From contig NC_031770.1 in the NCBI RefSeq assembly GCF_001522545.3, forward strand, positions 32,682,566 to 32,746,565: a stretch of 64,000 nt of DNA, written 5' to 3'. A model generated the notes under the pieces. The model did not search any database and was not told the origin of the DNA. It worked only from the letters and a program-made list of their open reading frames with translations. Positions 22,708-36,800 of the stretch are shown here, one piece after another. Origin of the DNA: Parus major. Taxonomy: Eukaryota > Chordata > Aves > Passeriformes > Paridae. A program made the translations under genes and the position numbers. Positions within the stretch are counted from its first letter, which is position 1, and every line of letters starts with the position of its first letter.

Positions 22708-24860
22708 TCACATGTCCAAGAGGAGACATGCCAGTGGTAGCTGTGACCTGTTGGTGATGCACCAGTGGATATTTGGGCACCCTTTCCTTTCCCCATCTCT
22801 GTGCTGGGGAGAGGATGCTGGGCTTCCTCACACCTCCTCCCTTGGGGTCTTCGCAGCAGGGCAGGTTGTGAAATCTGGGGAGCACATACGGCTGTGGAAA
22901 CTATTGCTGTTCCATGGGACGCTGTTCAAGGGTTCAACCCTTTGGTTTTTCTTTCATGCTCGTGACAGCTTCATTTTCCAGAAGCTAGTGAAAACAGGAT
23001 ATGATGACATCAAATGAACATCTCTGATTGCTTCTCCCAGGAAAACAGCCTGTGGGCAAGGACCCTACAAAGCCAGGAAGGAACTGCCAGGAAAAACAAA
23101 ACAATCTCTTAGCAGTGACTTCCCCTCCAGCTAGGGAAACCTCTGCCATGTCTTCCATAACAGAACAGCTTTTATCTCCCTCTTCATGTCACTGCACAGT
23201 TCAGGTATTTGAATACCAGACACGCTTTGTATGTTGCTTTGCAAGAGTAGAATTTAAGGGTAGGAGAAATAAGCACAGAGTAATGAGCACTTTAATACTG
23301 GTTGTTCCTTTCTGCTTCTCATCTTCCACTGAGAGATAGCCAGTTTGGGAACCTGCAGAGGATGCTGATAAAGAACAGATGGGGCTTTAATTTATCAGAA
23401 AGGCCATGGGTTAGTACTCTCTATTAAAGGGAAAATCCCCTTGCCTTTTTTTTCCTAACAATTACTTGTAACTTTGCAGGTTAGGGACATGTCATATGAG
23501 CTTATTTGCTGATTTGTAGCTCCTGTGCCATGGAGGCATGAAAGCCTTTTGGCTTGCCCACACCAGCTATCCAAAGGACATAAAGAGAAATTGTCCTCTT
23601 TCCTGGGAATCAGTGGTTCTCAGAACAAGTGAACCCTCAGTTGCTTTGCTTTTGCTTAAACAGAAATACAGGCTTGAATCAGTATTAGAGTGAAAACAAA
23701 AGCTGTATGTTCTTTGATTATTAATCTTTAACAGAAACCTGTAAACAGTGGACTGTGGGGATAATGCTGTGCTGGACATGGTGCATTAGTGCCTCCAGGA
23801 TCTGAGATACAGGCTGATGTATTTGAGTGTTGACTTCTGAGTCTCAGGGAAAAAAATATTGCTGCAGACTGTAGGAAAGGTGTCTGGTTAGCTGCATTTG
23901 TAAATAATCTCTCTGAGAGGAGACAAAAGATCTCTTTTTTTCTTTTTTTTTCTTTTAAGACCTGTCATCATTAATACAGTTCAGGCCCATAATGGTACTG
24001 TTAGAAGAATTAGGATTTCCTTTCTTACATATAAGATCTAAGAAGGGAAAGAAGCATTGCTGTCTTTTATTGCTTTCTGTTTGGAGGAAATTTAGTTGCT
24101 TAAGCTTGTTTTGCTTCCCAAATTTTCAGGCACTGTCACACACAGGGCATGCCTACCCCAGTATCAGTGTTTAATTGCAGCATAGCAACTGTGTATAAAC
24201 TCTAACAGGGATGAAGTAACAGCAAGACAGAAATCCATGGAGGCCTGTCAAGTCCAGTCAGGGGCCTGAGCAAGCTTGTTAGACCACACTGCTGCAGCTT
24301 GACTGCTGTTGATACCCTCACTACTTGGAGCTAGATGAGTCTGCCAGTGCACCATTCCCTTCTCCAGCTGCATTTTAAAAAGGAACATCTTGTGAATCTC
24401 TCTGCAAAGTCCTGGTATAATGTGCCATTCTTCACATTGGACAGGTTTTCCAGGCTCGCCAGCAGCCTCAGATCACCCTGAAGCTTTTATATCTCTACAT
24501 TTTTGAAGATAATGAATAACAAATCCATGAAGGGAACTCAGCTCCCCTCCTCACCAGAAAAATAATTCTCCAGAATCAGAGCAAATGATGACCTGTCCCA
24601 TGGACTGCCTCCAACCAAGGGCTCAAACACCAAGGGTATAGGAAAGTGGAAAAGTAGCCCTTCCTTGAAATCAGTGTTCCTCTAGAACCAACCCCCTGAA
24701 ATATGTCACAGACTGCCTTTACCCACTGGTCACCTCCTGACAGTCAAGTATACTATGAGCTGCTTTTCTTGACCAAGAATTTCTATTCCTGGCCCATACT
24801 ATGCTTACTATAACAGAGCCTTGATCTTTCATTAGAGAAGCAGAATATGAATACCTCCTG
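22708..24860. other. Intergenic, no gene recognised
   Basis: No exon or repeat family was recognised. A pyrimidine-rich run lies at about 23935-23957. Confidence 0.45.
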
Positions 24861-24991
24861 ATCACAGCCCAGTATCATACATGAAGGAAATATACAACAG
24901 AAAAAACCACATATATTTTATCACAGCCCAGTATCACAGCCCAGTATCAAACATGAAGGAAATAAACAACAAAAAAACCCACATATATTTT
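24861..24991 (+). repeat. Imperfect tandem duplication, ~59-bp unit plus short partial unit
   Basis: Copy 1 (24861-24919) and copy 2 (24933-24991) share ATCACAGCCCAGTATCA, ACATGAAGGAAAT and CACATATATTTT in the same order. A 13-base partial unit (ATCACAGCCCAGT, 24920-24932) sits between them. A few substitutions and indels separate the copies. Confidence 0.88.
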
Positions 24992-25944
24992 CCTTGCATT
25001 GTTTCAACATGCAAGTTGCTCAGTTCTCTCTTTCTTTATTATGCTGAATAATTTCCCATCACTCCTCAAATACTTGCAGGCCAGGATTCCACTCCTAATC
25101 AAACTAGGCTTAGGCAAACTAGATTTTGCTTCTGCAATGTTTTTCTGCATAGTATCTCCAGCCTCCTAATCATCTTTGTTGCTGTTCTTTGATCTGCTTT
25201 TCATTTGTCATGATTTTTCCGGTAAATGGGATTCCTCGAAACGAAGCAATATTCCAACAAGTGCAATATTCCAGACATAGGAGCCTTGCATGTCCCATTG
25301 TGTGTGTGATGTTGCCCTCAGGTGGTTACTCCAGAGAGAAAATGCAGCCTAAAAAAAAGCCTTTGATATTTAAGGGGAGATATGTAACAGCACAGGATCT
25401 GTGGAAAGGAAAACTCCCTGCTCTCAAGTGATGCCTTTGCAACAGAAACCAGGACTACACTGGCTTTTTCTGACTGTTGATTCTCAGATCCAGTTCTCTG
25501 CATTTTAAGTGTATTTACTCATGTGAATGTTGCTGTGCTTGGAGAGCAGCAGGAAGAAGCTCAGCTTTGGTGAGCTACGCAAAGCTGAAAGGGAATCCTA
25601 AGAGGCACAAGAATTGAGAGACTTTCACCATCAACAGTTTTCTTAATACTAATTTTATCACTACAGCTACTTGTCTTGGTCACACTTTTCAGTAATTCTT
25701 TTTGTTTCAAAACTCTCATCATCATAAAGTCAGATTTCCTTTTTGATTACACAACACTAGGTGTTGTGTAATTCCTAGATTATAATTCACATGAAATCAT
25801 GGAAGGTGCCAGAAGGTGACAAGAGACTTTGCTGAAGGTCTAATTAGAAACTAATCATGCTGTCTCTTCCCTGACTCAGCTCTTCACGAAGCTAAATCAT
25901 AATTCTCACTCATTCTCTTCTATCACAGCCTCCACTGTCTCATT
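24992..25944. other. Intergenic, with one perfect palindrome
   Basis: No gene was recognised. The notable structure is the hairpin at 25746-25772. Confidence 0.45.
25746..25772. repeat. Perfect 12-bp inverted repeat, 3-nt loop
   Basis: The arm ATTACACAACAC (25746-25757) and its exact complement GTGTTGTGTAAT (25761-25772) are separated by TAG. It could form a short cruciform or RNA hairpin. It is far shorter than a microRNA precursor stem and is not inside any recognised gene. Confidence 0.9.
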
Positions 25945-25950
25945 GATTAT

Positions 25951-26303
25951 TGTTGCAGCTAGCAACTTCAGGATCTTGTCCAGGGAAGCAGCAGGATTCT
26001 GGGGACCAGCATCAAACACCAACGAGACGGGCTCTCGTTCATGAAACCATTTATTCAGCATGGAAACAAAGTCAGGTCCAGAACAGAGAGCCCCGAACAG
26101 AGGCACAGCAGGGGTTTTTGAGGGACAGAACCCCCGAGGGTCCCCACCCCCGAGGGTGGAGTTTAGGGTCAGGAACCATCAGAAACACAGCAAGGGAGAA
26201 CCCCCCAGGGACTCAAACCCAATCACAGCACCTGGGCCGCCCTTCACAAGGGGTTTGGGGTGGGACAATGTAACTCTTTGTCTCCCCTGAGGCCGCTGCC
26301 ACA
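25951..26303 (-). mobile_element. ERVK-type solo LTR with 6-bp target duplication
   Basis: On the minus strand it starts TGTGGCAGCGGCCTCAGGGG and ends GCTAGCTGCAACA. A polyadenylation signal (GAATAAATGG on the minus strand, near 26050) is followed by a U5-like segment. The hexamer GATTAT flanks both sides (25945-25950 and 26304-26309). A 6-bp duplication is the integration signature of ERVK/betaretrovirus-like elements. At 353 bp with no internal region, it is a solo LTR. The 66-codon minus-strand frame inside is LTR sequence, not a gene. Confidence 0.9.
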
Positions 26304-26309
26304 GATTAT

Positions 26310-29300
26310 GATGCTATTTTCTTCCTAGCCTTTTCTATTCCTCTTGCCCCTCCATTAGGGAAGTGATCACGCCTATCACTGATATCAACATAGAGATACA
26401 AAGCTGATTTGTTTAGAGATTCTTATGGTAGTATATACATTCCTGACCCATTTAATAGATGACAATCTATTCTGGTTTTATTGTGCTCTGCACTGAGCTT
26501 CCTCTCTCCACACTGCACTGCTGTCCACAGAGGTGCCCAGAGCTTTTCCCACACATCACCTCTAGCCCCAATTTTTTTCATTTAAATATGAGGTAACTGA
26601 ATTTCATTTTGCCAGCTTCCCTTAACTTATACTGGTAGAGATGTTCCATCTGCCATCACTTTGTCCCACTTACCTAACTTTTGGTTCATTCCTACTGAAT
26701 GCAAATGCCAAAACTCTCACTTGATTTAAAAGGAGTGAACACTTCATCCTTTGGATATGGCACAAAAGTAAGCTCTAATCTCCCTAATGGCACTGAAAAT
26801 TTTGCCACTGACACCAAAGGAATTGGATCATTCTTGGCTACTGTGTCTCAGCCCTGATCGTGGGAGTTGCCTTGCAAATCCCATCAATCCCTAAGTGCTA
26901 AGAAATAGATGCTCCCTTCTATATTTTCTTTCACAACCTCACTTTAGTTCCTTGCTTCCCACAGAACCAATGCTTGTACAATTGCTTGGTGTTTCTATAG
27001 GTGTGACCTCCTAGTAATGTCTTGATCTGTTTGCCAATTTCAACAACTTCAGCAAGCAGAGATTTCAGAAATAGTTCTGAAAGGTGTTTCTACATGTTTC
27101 ATGAAAACTGATGGTTTTGGGAGGTGCAGGGGGAATTTTATAATCACACCTAGAAAGAACAAAGTCTTAGAACAACTCAGAAAGTTTTTGTGTTTGTACT
27201 TGCAAAATACAGTCTTTGTGTTTGCAAATAGTAGCTGCATTTTGCAAATACATGTAGAAAATGAGGCTTCATTAGTTTTGCTGCTCGTGGAACTGATTAT
27301 TAATCTTTGGCAAGGATTCATCCTGCAAGCTGCTGTTGCCAAGTTTTCTTAAGAGCCACTTGCAAAGGGCTTTATCCTTGTACATTTTTGGAAGGGCCAG
27401 TAATTTATGTATGCTGGGATTTTACTTAACTAAGTCTTTGCAAGAATGCTGAAAAGATGAAGGGGGAAAATATACTTACAGATTTGTTGATAGAGTCTTG
27501 TTTACCATATTCAGACAGGTATGTTAAAAAACAATTCCTGCCTATTTTACCAGCTGTATTTGTGAGTCCTCTTATAGGGCTCAGGGGCCATAGTTCTATT
27601 TTCTTTAGGTGATGTGTCTGCAGTGCTGTTATTACATTATACTCAAACATGCCTGCTTTCCAGACTAGCTGTTTTTAATGAAAAAGGAAAATCATATCCT
27701 TATGTTAGAAGTTCAGCTGATTCAGTCTTCATTTTCTTAATGCCTTTGGACCAGAAAAGCTTCTTCAGATTACTGTTGTTATACAATGTAGGCATAATAA
27801 CTAATAATGGACAGCAGGGCTACCATAGAGAGAATAAATAATTACTCAGAAAGGAGACCATAAAAGCATTTCCAGATAGGTAGTGCAGCTCACAAAAAGG
27901 GGAGGAAATAATGCACAGAATCAGAGCAGGAAAGTCTTCAAAATTTCCATTGAAATGAACAGATCATGAGACCAACTTCTCAAAACACACATTTTCTCTT
28001 GTGCATTTCCTCAGGCCTGCAAAGGGAGCTCACGCTCCAGCAGCCCCTGGGCTGCCTCCCAAATGAATTGTGGGAACCCTGTGGGTGCCTAATGCTCAGC
28101 TGATATCTCTGCAAAACCACACTTAAGTCTGGGCTTCTCATTTCCCTCTGAAGCCCTTCATTATAAGGGCTAGTTTTGGGGAGCTGCCTATGCGGAGCTG
28201 TGGCAGGTCAGCAGGACAGAGAACCTGCCTCTCTCCTGCAATGCACCTATCCCTTGCATCCCACAAATCCCACTGATGCTCACCAAAAGCCACACCAGGA
28301 GTTTGCTAAGATCAGGATGGAGAAAAGGAACTTGGGATTTGGCCTGTGATAATAGTTATTATTAAAGAATCCTCAGCAGCAGTAAATCCCATTGAGAAGA
28401 ATCATTCTCTGCCACTTCTTTTTGCCTCAGCCAAATATGATAATTGCTTTTTTAGATTTTATTTTGTAAATTGTATAAATCATTGAGTATAGACCCCCTA
28501 CACATACTGATTTATCAGCAACCTTTTGTTGAAGACACGGCCTTTGTTTCTGTCACCAATACCTCTGTCACTGCAATAATGAAAAAAACACCCAGGATAA
28601 CATTTTTTTCATAAGACACTTGTATCTATACTATTGCACAGATCTTGGGACTAGTCCTTCCTTCAAATGCATTTGACCAGTTGCATTATGTGTTTTTGCT
28701 TTCTTTGCAAGATGGTAATTTTACACAGCTTGGAGCAATGGTTGCAGGAGATACATAGTGCCCTACCAAGAAGGTAAGACAATAAAAATAGGAAAATTGA
28801 CCAGGGTTTAGATTTGTTTCTCTACTGATTGGATGGAGTTTCCTTCTATATAAGCAATTCCTTGTGTCCAGGCTGCTGTGCATCTGGATTAGCTGGTGCA
28901 CAAGCCCACAAGCCTCTGCCACACTTCCAAAATGCCAGCAATGTGTACAGATCCAAGTGGGCTCTGCCTCATGTTATGCTCCAAGATTAGCACTCCTAAT
29001 GCAGAACAGCAGGACCCATGTCCCAGAGCACACAAAGGACCTGTACACCCGCCTGTCAGCGCTTGGCTGGGTGCACAAGCTGGTACCATCATGTTTTGCA
29101 CACCCAGGCTTTGAGCCTGAGCTCCTGGTGCTGTTTCCCATCACCAATATCCCTGAGATTATCTCTGGGGTATCATTGACCTAAATACACTGGTTTGGAT
29201 TTGAAAGTTGCCTTTGTTTTTAATGGTGCCACGTCTCTAAATCCAGCACACGTAACAAACTGCCTGTTTCCAAACAGCTGTTGTGTAACTCAGCTCCCCA

Positions 29301-32300
29301 CCCCCAGAGATGTTGCCTGCCATTCATTTAATGGACTCGGTTTCACTGGGAAGTGCCTGGGGGAACCTCTTAGCTCCCTAATTAGCAACAGAAGGGGCCA
29401 GTCCTGGAGGTAGCAGTGAAACATTGTGACGTCTCGTGACAATAAGGGAGGCAGAGAAGGGGCCGTTTCCAGCTGGGAAAACATTAACCTCTATTCAGCT
29501 TGCAGTGCAGAACAGAGGACTGAAGAGAAACTGTTGGAGGGAAGGTACTGGTAGAAATTATGAGGCATTCTAGGCAAGAAAAGAGCGGGGGAGGGGAGGA
29601 AATGAGAGAGATTATCCAAGTTGTCCATTGCTCCTGCAGCCTGGGTGTTATATAAAACACCGTGGAGAAACAGAGGCCTCATGGGCTGGCTGCCGGTGGA
29701 GACAGGAGCTAGGCATTGCTGTGATCTGCTCTTAGATGTTTGAGCTGGCTCTTGTTAATAAGATTCAGGAATTAACAGCTTGAAAATGTTTAGGAGCTCA
29801 GTGTTTCCTCTGAGGATGTGATCACTGAGACTGAGGACAGAGCTTGCCATTCAGCACTGGAGTAGACTTTGGTGCAAAACAAGTCTCCCACCAACCAGCT
29901 GAATGTCCTGTGACCTTACAAGGAAGGGAAGCACCATCCATTGATGGTGTGGTGATGTGCTTGGGGCTATTCCTTAATCCTCAGGACACAGCAACATGTG
30001 GTAAACTCTCTAGTTTTTCCCATGCAATTCCATGTCTGGGCAGGGCTTTTTTCACACGCAGTTGAGAAGAGTTCTGGGAGTATGGACAGTCCCAGCTTGG
30101 ATCCATTGGACCTTGGGGGCCATTTCCCTTTGGAAGTTGTGCAAGGAAATACATTATTCAGTATCTCTGGACCGTGGGAACAAATATCCAGTGAAGCAAA
30201 GGAAAACCTTGTCAGCCTTAGGGACCTTCCTTAAAAGCAAAAAAGAAGGTGAAATTTGCAGACAAAGTGAAATTGTGAGGCAAGCGGGGTTGCAGAAGCC
30301 TGGAGGAGCAGAGGGGAGATCTTAAACTTTCAGACATCACCTTGCCCTGCAACGTCACTGGCCAGCAGCTCACTGGCAGTGACCACTCCCCAGGTGAGCT
30401 TGTCCCTGCTATTTATAAAGATCCCTTGTTACTGAGCACCATCTGCTCTCTGGTTATGTTCTTAAGACAGTGAATCTGATTTTATGCATAAAAAGAAGAA
30501 AATTATGCAGCAAAGCATTCAAGCTGTAAGATGAAGAGCAGCACATTGCAGCTGTGGCTATAACAGTGAGGGCATTGCAATGACTTCAAAGGTCAAAATA
30601 ATTTCAGAGTTGCAACAGCATCTCAGGTTACAAAAAAGCCGTGCTCAGAGCTTTTTTGGTCCACTCTAACCCGTGTTTTTGAGCTCATTTCATAACCAGA
30701 AATCGCCAGCTTTCCTTCTTGTGTCTCAGGTTTGGGTATTAATAGTATTTATGGAGCTTGGAATAAGTTTATATGCAATTGGAAATGAGAAAGAAGATAA
30801 GTAAAAAAAAAAAAGTGCCTGAAAAAAAAATAAATAAGTGGAATTATGCATACTAGGAGCTCCTCCCTCCCACTATTGGGCACACAGCATTTTGCAGAAC
30901 TCCTGCTTAGCCTTTGAGTGCTTTTTCCAACAGCAGTGAATGGTCCTGGGAGAGCTGGCAGGTGTTTGTGTTTGGCTCCACCTGCTCGTATCCAGCTGCT
31001 AAACCAGCTGAAAAAATACTTTATGCAGTTCCATGTGCACATTTTTTGTCATTGCTGCAGGGGTGATCCTGAAGATCAGTGACAAGAGCAAGACAAAAGC
31101 ATAGGAAACAAGCCCTCTATTAGTATGTGATTTATGCAATGGAAACATATGAAATCCTCTAGTAAAGTTATACCAGTTGGAAAGAGACTACAGGATGGTA
31201 ACTACTGAAAGTTTAGATGGAGCTGCAATAATGAGATACAGTATATAAAATATTATTCTCTCTCCTGATTATTTTGTTCTTTTTTGTCACTGTTAGGGTC
31301 TTTCTTTCCATGCCAGAAGAGTAGCTATGCCAGAAAAATCACAGCAATGTGACAGAGGCAGAAAACTTTCCAATACTTCTCCAAGGAGGCTTTCTAAAAA
31401 CACATTTGCTGAGACATATTTCACTAAGGGATCCTGCTCCAGTACAGGAAGATGCTCTGAGATATTTGTGAGGTTCCTTTCCTGTGGGATTCCCCTTTCC
31501 ACTTATGACACATGCATCAAATCCAGTGGAAGGCAGCCTTGCTGTCTCCAGCAAGTAGTTTCTGCCTGGATTTGTGCATTTTGGCCACTAGAAACTGTGA
31601 GAGAGGGAAAAAAATACTGCTTTCCACCAGACAATCTGCTGCAACATCCCAGAGCAGGACTTTCTCTGTGAGTCTTTGATCTTTGTCCACCAGAGCTCAC
31701 AGAAAACTCCTGTACATTCCTTGCATGTATGTAGATCCTGACATCTCATCTATTTGAAATTTATCAGTACCAGTTTGTTGCCTTTTAGGCCCTGGGCATT
31801 AATGTCCCTAGTGTGATCCCTTAAATCTGAAGTAAAAGATCTTCTGATTCTCAAAACCTTTTAGAGAGCAGCAACCTGTATCTTTTCTCTGCAGTATGAA
31901 CTAGCTCTTTTGGCTCTTTTCACACATTCCTTGTATAGATAATTTCACTCTAAGATGTTCAAGCCAGACCCTCTTCCCCCAGCCTTTATGCAGTGCTGAA
32001 TAAGAATTAGAATTTTGCTATGGTCTCCTGGAAACATCACAGCCTGTTGTACCTAAACGTGGCACCTTACAGCTACCTTCCAGATGGGCTGTAATTCTTT
32101 CCTCTAATTGCTAATAATTCTCCAGTCTTGTAATTATAGCCCCTTTGCAGTAAGGGATACCACCTTTCAAGAAGCCTTAAGAGAGATGACTTTTGTTTGG
32201 GAAACATAATGTTAAAGGTAAGTAATCCAAGGAGTAGACAGGATCAAAAATAGCTACAGTGTAGAAATAAGTTGAACTTCAACCAGATGATGGATTTGCA

Positions 32301-33800
32301 AGCTTTTCTTCCTAATGTCTCTTTTTGATGGCACGGTGGCTGCATATGAACTCACAGCTCATCACAGAGCTCACTGGTGATGGGACTCCACTTCAAGCAT
32401 TGCATACTGATAGGAATCATGTCCTCTGTGGTAAAAGGTAGATATTCCTGGCGTCAAGCACAACAAAGACATTGCAACAATTTCATTTTCCTGGCTACAG
32501 TTTAACCCAGAATTTTGGGGACAGGATAATCAGCACAACATTTTAAACGTTAAAAAAATATTTCACAATCTTAAACTAATTGTTTTTTCCAATATTTTTT
32601 ATGCCAGCATTTTCAACCTTATCGTGTCATTAAAAATGAATAATATCTTCAGTTCTAACTCTTTGTCATGCACAACAATCAGTAGACCAAGCTTATTTAC
32701 CAGTAGTGGAAGAAACAAAGAATCTCAATTCCAGAATTTTATGGATGGTAAATAGCAGCAAGCCACACTCATGATAAGTGTCTTGTACATATTAATGTAC
32801 AGCAGTGGCCTTGGTTGTGTCATTTTGTCAGTCCTTGAGTTTAAGAGACAACACTTGTGTCACGGATCTCAAGCTCCCTAAACAAGTGTAAAATAAATTA
32901 CTATATTCACATAATAAAAATATAATTAAAATAATGATAAATATCATTAAGATATTGTTATTTATACACTCAAAAAACCCCTCCAAAACCCTGTAAGAAA
33001 TCCTTATTTCTCCTTCCACCTTAAAAGTCATTGACTGCAAAGCAGACTTAGGAAACAAGCAGCACTGATTTCCCTGTTACTTAGTGTTCATGGATAGAAA
33101 TCTTTTCCATCTGAAGCAGTGTCACAATTTAATTTTTATGACTGGGGCTACCCATTGCCATATCTTCTCCATAGATGGAGACAGCCAAATGTCCTAAGAG
33201 AACTCACAAGAATTACTAAAATTCATGTTTCAACTTTCCTTGGTTTTGATACAAACGTATCACGCACATGCAATGGGTCCTTCTAGCCCAGTGGCTGCCT
33301 CCACCAGTTACCAAAAGGGGAGGCTCAAGAATAATTTGAGAAGAGGCCATGCCCATGGTGGCAATTTCCTGGATTATCCCCAGTCTCCAGCAGTGGAAAG
33401 CACAGGGCCCTCCCAAGCAAGCAAGGATTTCTTGGTGGATTTCCTGCTGGCACCAGGCCCTGCTGTGTAAGACCCCCTGCTTCCCTGGCAGCTTCCAGCA
33501 GTCAGTGGTACCCACGGGGAAACGTAGGGCCAGAACGCCTCCTCAGGTCCACAGTTTGGGATCAAATCCCAGCCTCCCCAGCTGTTGTGGCCTGGGGGAA
33601 TGGAAGAAAGCAGTGAGGTTTAGATGCCATTGGAGCCAGAGCACAGGTGCCAGGCTGGAAATGCAGCCCTTGACTGCAGAAGCAATTGGTCAGGAGTGAG
33701 GACAAAACCAAGCCTTGTGGAAGAGATGAGAAATGAAGCCTACACCGTGGGTATACTTGTGCTGGCCCCATGAGGCAAGGCAAAGGAATCTGGTAGGATT
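26310..33800. other. Intergenic, no gene recognised
   Basis: About 7.5 kb with no supported exon. Short frames at 28864-29184, 29998-30325 and 31327-31671 have no domain features or splice-consistent partners. Poly-A runs lie near 30810 and 30830. The section 32520-33000 is markedly AT-rich. Confidence 0.45.
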
Positions 33801-33897
33801 ACAGAATCATCCAGGTGGGTTCTAAACATCTCCAGAGAGGGAGATCCCCATGAGCTCCCTTGGCAGCCAGTTCAGTGCCCTGCCACCCCTCATAGTC
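33801..33897 (-). repeat. CR1 LINE 3' tail, antisense, degraded
   Basis: The plus strand reads ACAGAATCATCCAGGTGGGT, then AACATCTCCAGAGAGGGAGA, then TTGGCAGCCAGTTCAGTGCC. This matches the antisense CR1 3' region with a short internal deletion. Its right limit is uncertain, and degraded CR1 may extend towards 34090. Confidence 0.8.
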
Positions 33898-36800
33898 TCT
33901 CTGTTGTGGAGTTGCCTCCATGGGGGTGCCTGGCCAGCTCTCTAGGGAGGCCCCTCTGAACCTGGCTGTCTGTGTTGTAACCATGGACTCCTGACCAGGG
34001 TCTGACAGCTGAGGAGGAATGGTTGGAACTCTGAAGAGCAGCACCTGCACCACCACACCATAACCATATACTGCTCCAAGTTTTACAGCCAAAAAGGACT
34101 GTAATGGTTTGCCCTTGGCTGGATGTCAGGTGTTCGAATTACGTACAAGTGTGTGGGTATGTAGGAGGGAGGAATGTATTGTGGGGCAAAATTATCTGTA
34201 CATAATTCCTTCTCAAAGAAAGAGTAGCTTGTCCCTTCACTGTACCAGAATTTCTGTTACCTCTCGGCTGCTGCATGTTCCTTTAAGTAGATACCTAATA
34301 CCCTTCCTGTAGCATTGCCTCTTCTTACATCCTGAAACACTGAATTTTGACTTTGGTGCTACTCAAAGCTCAGTCCAATTGGTCACATATCAGAAAGGGA
34401 GACATGTCAGGGAATTGTATGAAGATTTTTGAAAACCATATTTTTACAACCCTTGTAAGCTTGCTGCAACTCTCCTCACCTGCAGCACATGGTACCTGTC
34501 CCCTTTTAATCACTCATGACCTTATGACTTTGCAAAAAACTTGCTTTAAGGAGAAATGAGAGGAAAGAAATACCATGGTTTTCTCTACTGAATTACTGTG
34601 ACTGTCCTGGTAGGGAGGCTGCAAATTAGAAGGCTGTGTTTCTTACCTGCTTACAGCCTGGAAAGGGGAGAGAAGGCTTTATTATCTCTGCCATTTTAAT
34701 ATATTACAGCCTCTCTCTGTCTTTTACACATTGATTTGGAAACTTTCTAATCAGTTAGGAAATAGTTCAGTGACACAGCATGTCACAGACACTGAAGATG
34801 AAAAACGTACCCAAACAACCCCAGTGAAAGAGCTTGCACAAGAAGAGCCAGCTCTATCTCAAAGCAGTAAACATTTTTTCTTACTTTTTTTTTTTTTCAG
34901 TTTAATTGCTGTTTCTCTGGGCTTCTGAGACTTTCTGTTTTTTAAGATACTGAGAAAATTTCTGGGTCAGAAGACCAGTCCTGTATTTATCATATCACAA
35001 TGCTAGATGTAGTAAAAACCCTTAAAACTAGAAGTAAAAAAGAAAACAACTCTATTCATCAGATAAAGCAAAAGAAAAAAGTTGATTTACAATCTGCTTC
35101 TACAGAAGGCCTCACTCCTACATGTGCAATTATTCAAATAACTTGTTGACAATTTATATAATTATTTCTAATTATTCCTGATTAGAGTCCTTGAATTATG
35201 TGATTACATCTTGATGTATGCATCATAAATGCAGAAGGTACAGCCTAGATGATAAGGAAATACAATTTTATTTTTCAATTGTTTTATTTTTACTAGACAA
35301 AAGGACTCAGAAACTTTAATTTTTCTAAACAGAGGCTCACTGAACTCATCTTTACTACATTTCTTTTTGTAAGTTGAGTAGTAGAACCTCTTCAGTTATG
35401 GAAACAAAATTCACTGTGCTTTTTAATATTTATGAAGACTAAAAAACACAGTAGAGTTGTGTGATTAACATACAACTAATGTGAGCATTTTCTTTCTACA
35501 AAATCAAGTCTGTAGTGCTAAGGTAAGTGCACTAAGGTAAGTGGGCTGTTCCTAGGAGAATATAACCATTAGAAAAGCAGCAGTTAATTCAAAGTTAATT
35601 TGTTAATTTCTCTCATAATTCAAATTTAAAATTAATGTTTCTTTCTACTGTAAATTCAACTATGTTCTTATGATTGTTTAGCATTTTACAATTACACTGG
35701 TGCTTAGAAGGTTTTAATATGTATCAGATAAGCATCTGAACTTGAGGCATTAATTCATCTGGGCATACAACTGTGAGAGACTGGAGGAGATTGCTGGCTC
35801 AAAACATCTTAGGTACATGGGTGTGAGGGGAAAGGGCAGGTGGGGCCTTGCTCTGGTGGCTGCCAATCCCTGGCACACTGCAGTCAATGTTCCACACCTC
35901 CCTCTGGAGCCCCAGTCCAACCCCAGAGTGGCCAGATGACAGCAAGTTCCACGTGGGGGAATGGCCCAGGAAAGCCAAAGGGCACTTAAACTGAGCCATG
36001 AGGTAAGCATATGTCTTGCCCCTACCTCCTCTTTGAAGTTCTATGAGCTGAACATTGTTGGAACTAGGAGTGGTCGCTATATTCATTCTTTTCTATATAT
36101 TTTCTGTCTTTTTCTTCTTCTAATTCCTTCTTCTTGGAGTTTTCGGTAACTTAAAATCAGGTAGGCTTGCAGTTTGCTAAGTTGAATGGTCTAAGTTAAT
36201 ACTTTGGGAAATATTTTAAGTTGATTGAATGCTGCTCCAAACCTTTTGCTGAAATTCTCTGATTTTCTAAAGTTGCCTGTAAAGATTTTTGCCGTTTTGA
36301 CCTCTTGAAAAGATCTTGTCAATATTTCTCCCCTACATCTAACTCAGAGTCCATAAAAAACCGTAAGCCCTTTTAAGAGCCTCATTGTGCAAGCTTTCTG
36401 GGGCTTCACAGCAACCTAGGAGGGTACTAAGCAATGCAGATGCAGAAGAAATTCTGTCTAGTGAGCCAGAATTAACTTGATCTCATTGCTTCTATGCATC
36501 TTCCACAGTTGAGCAGATTGATTACAGTGAAATATCTTCCTTTTTAAATTATTCTGCTTATTCCCATCCTTAGCTGATGCCTTCTTCTCATTGATTTTAC
36601 ACGCAGTAGGGAGCTTGATCCTTCATGGTCACTAGCTGTGTAACAAAGATGAGGGAATTATATCTCACAGTGGCAAACCCTTGTATCTTTGTATGGTCCT
36701 GAAAAACTGCTGGGTCACAGGAGTTATCACTAGGTTTTCATAACTGTAAGTCCAGCTTCTTGTGCTTGGGCACAACGGTTCAGCGTGACTCAGTAGCGGG

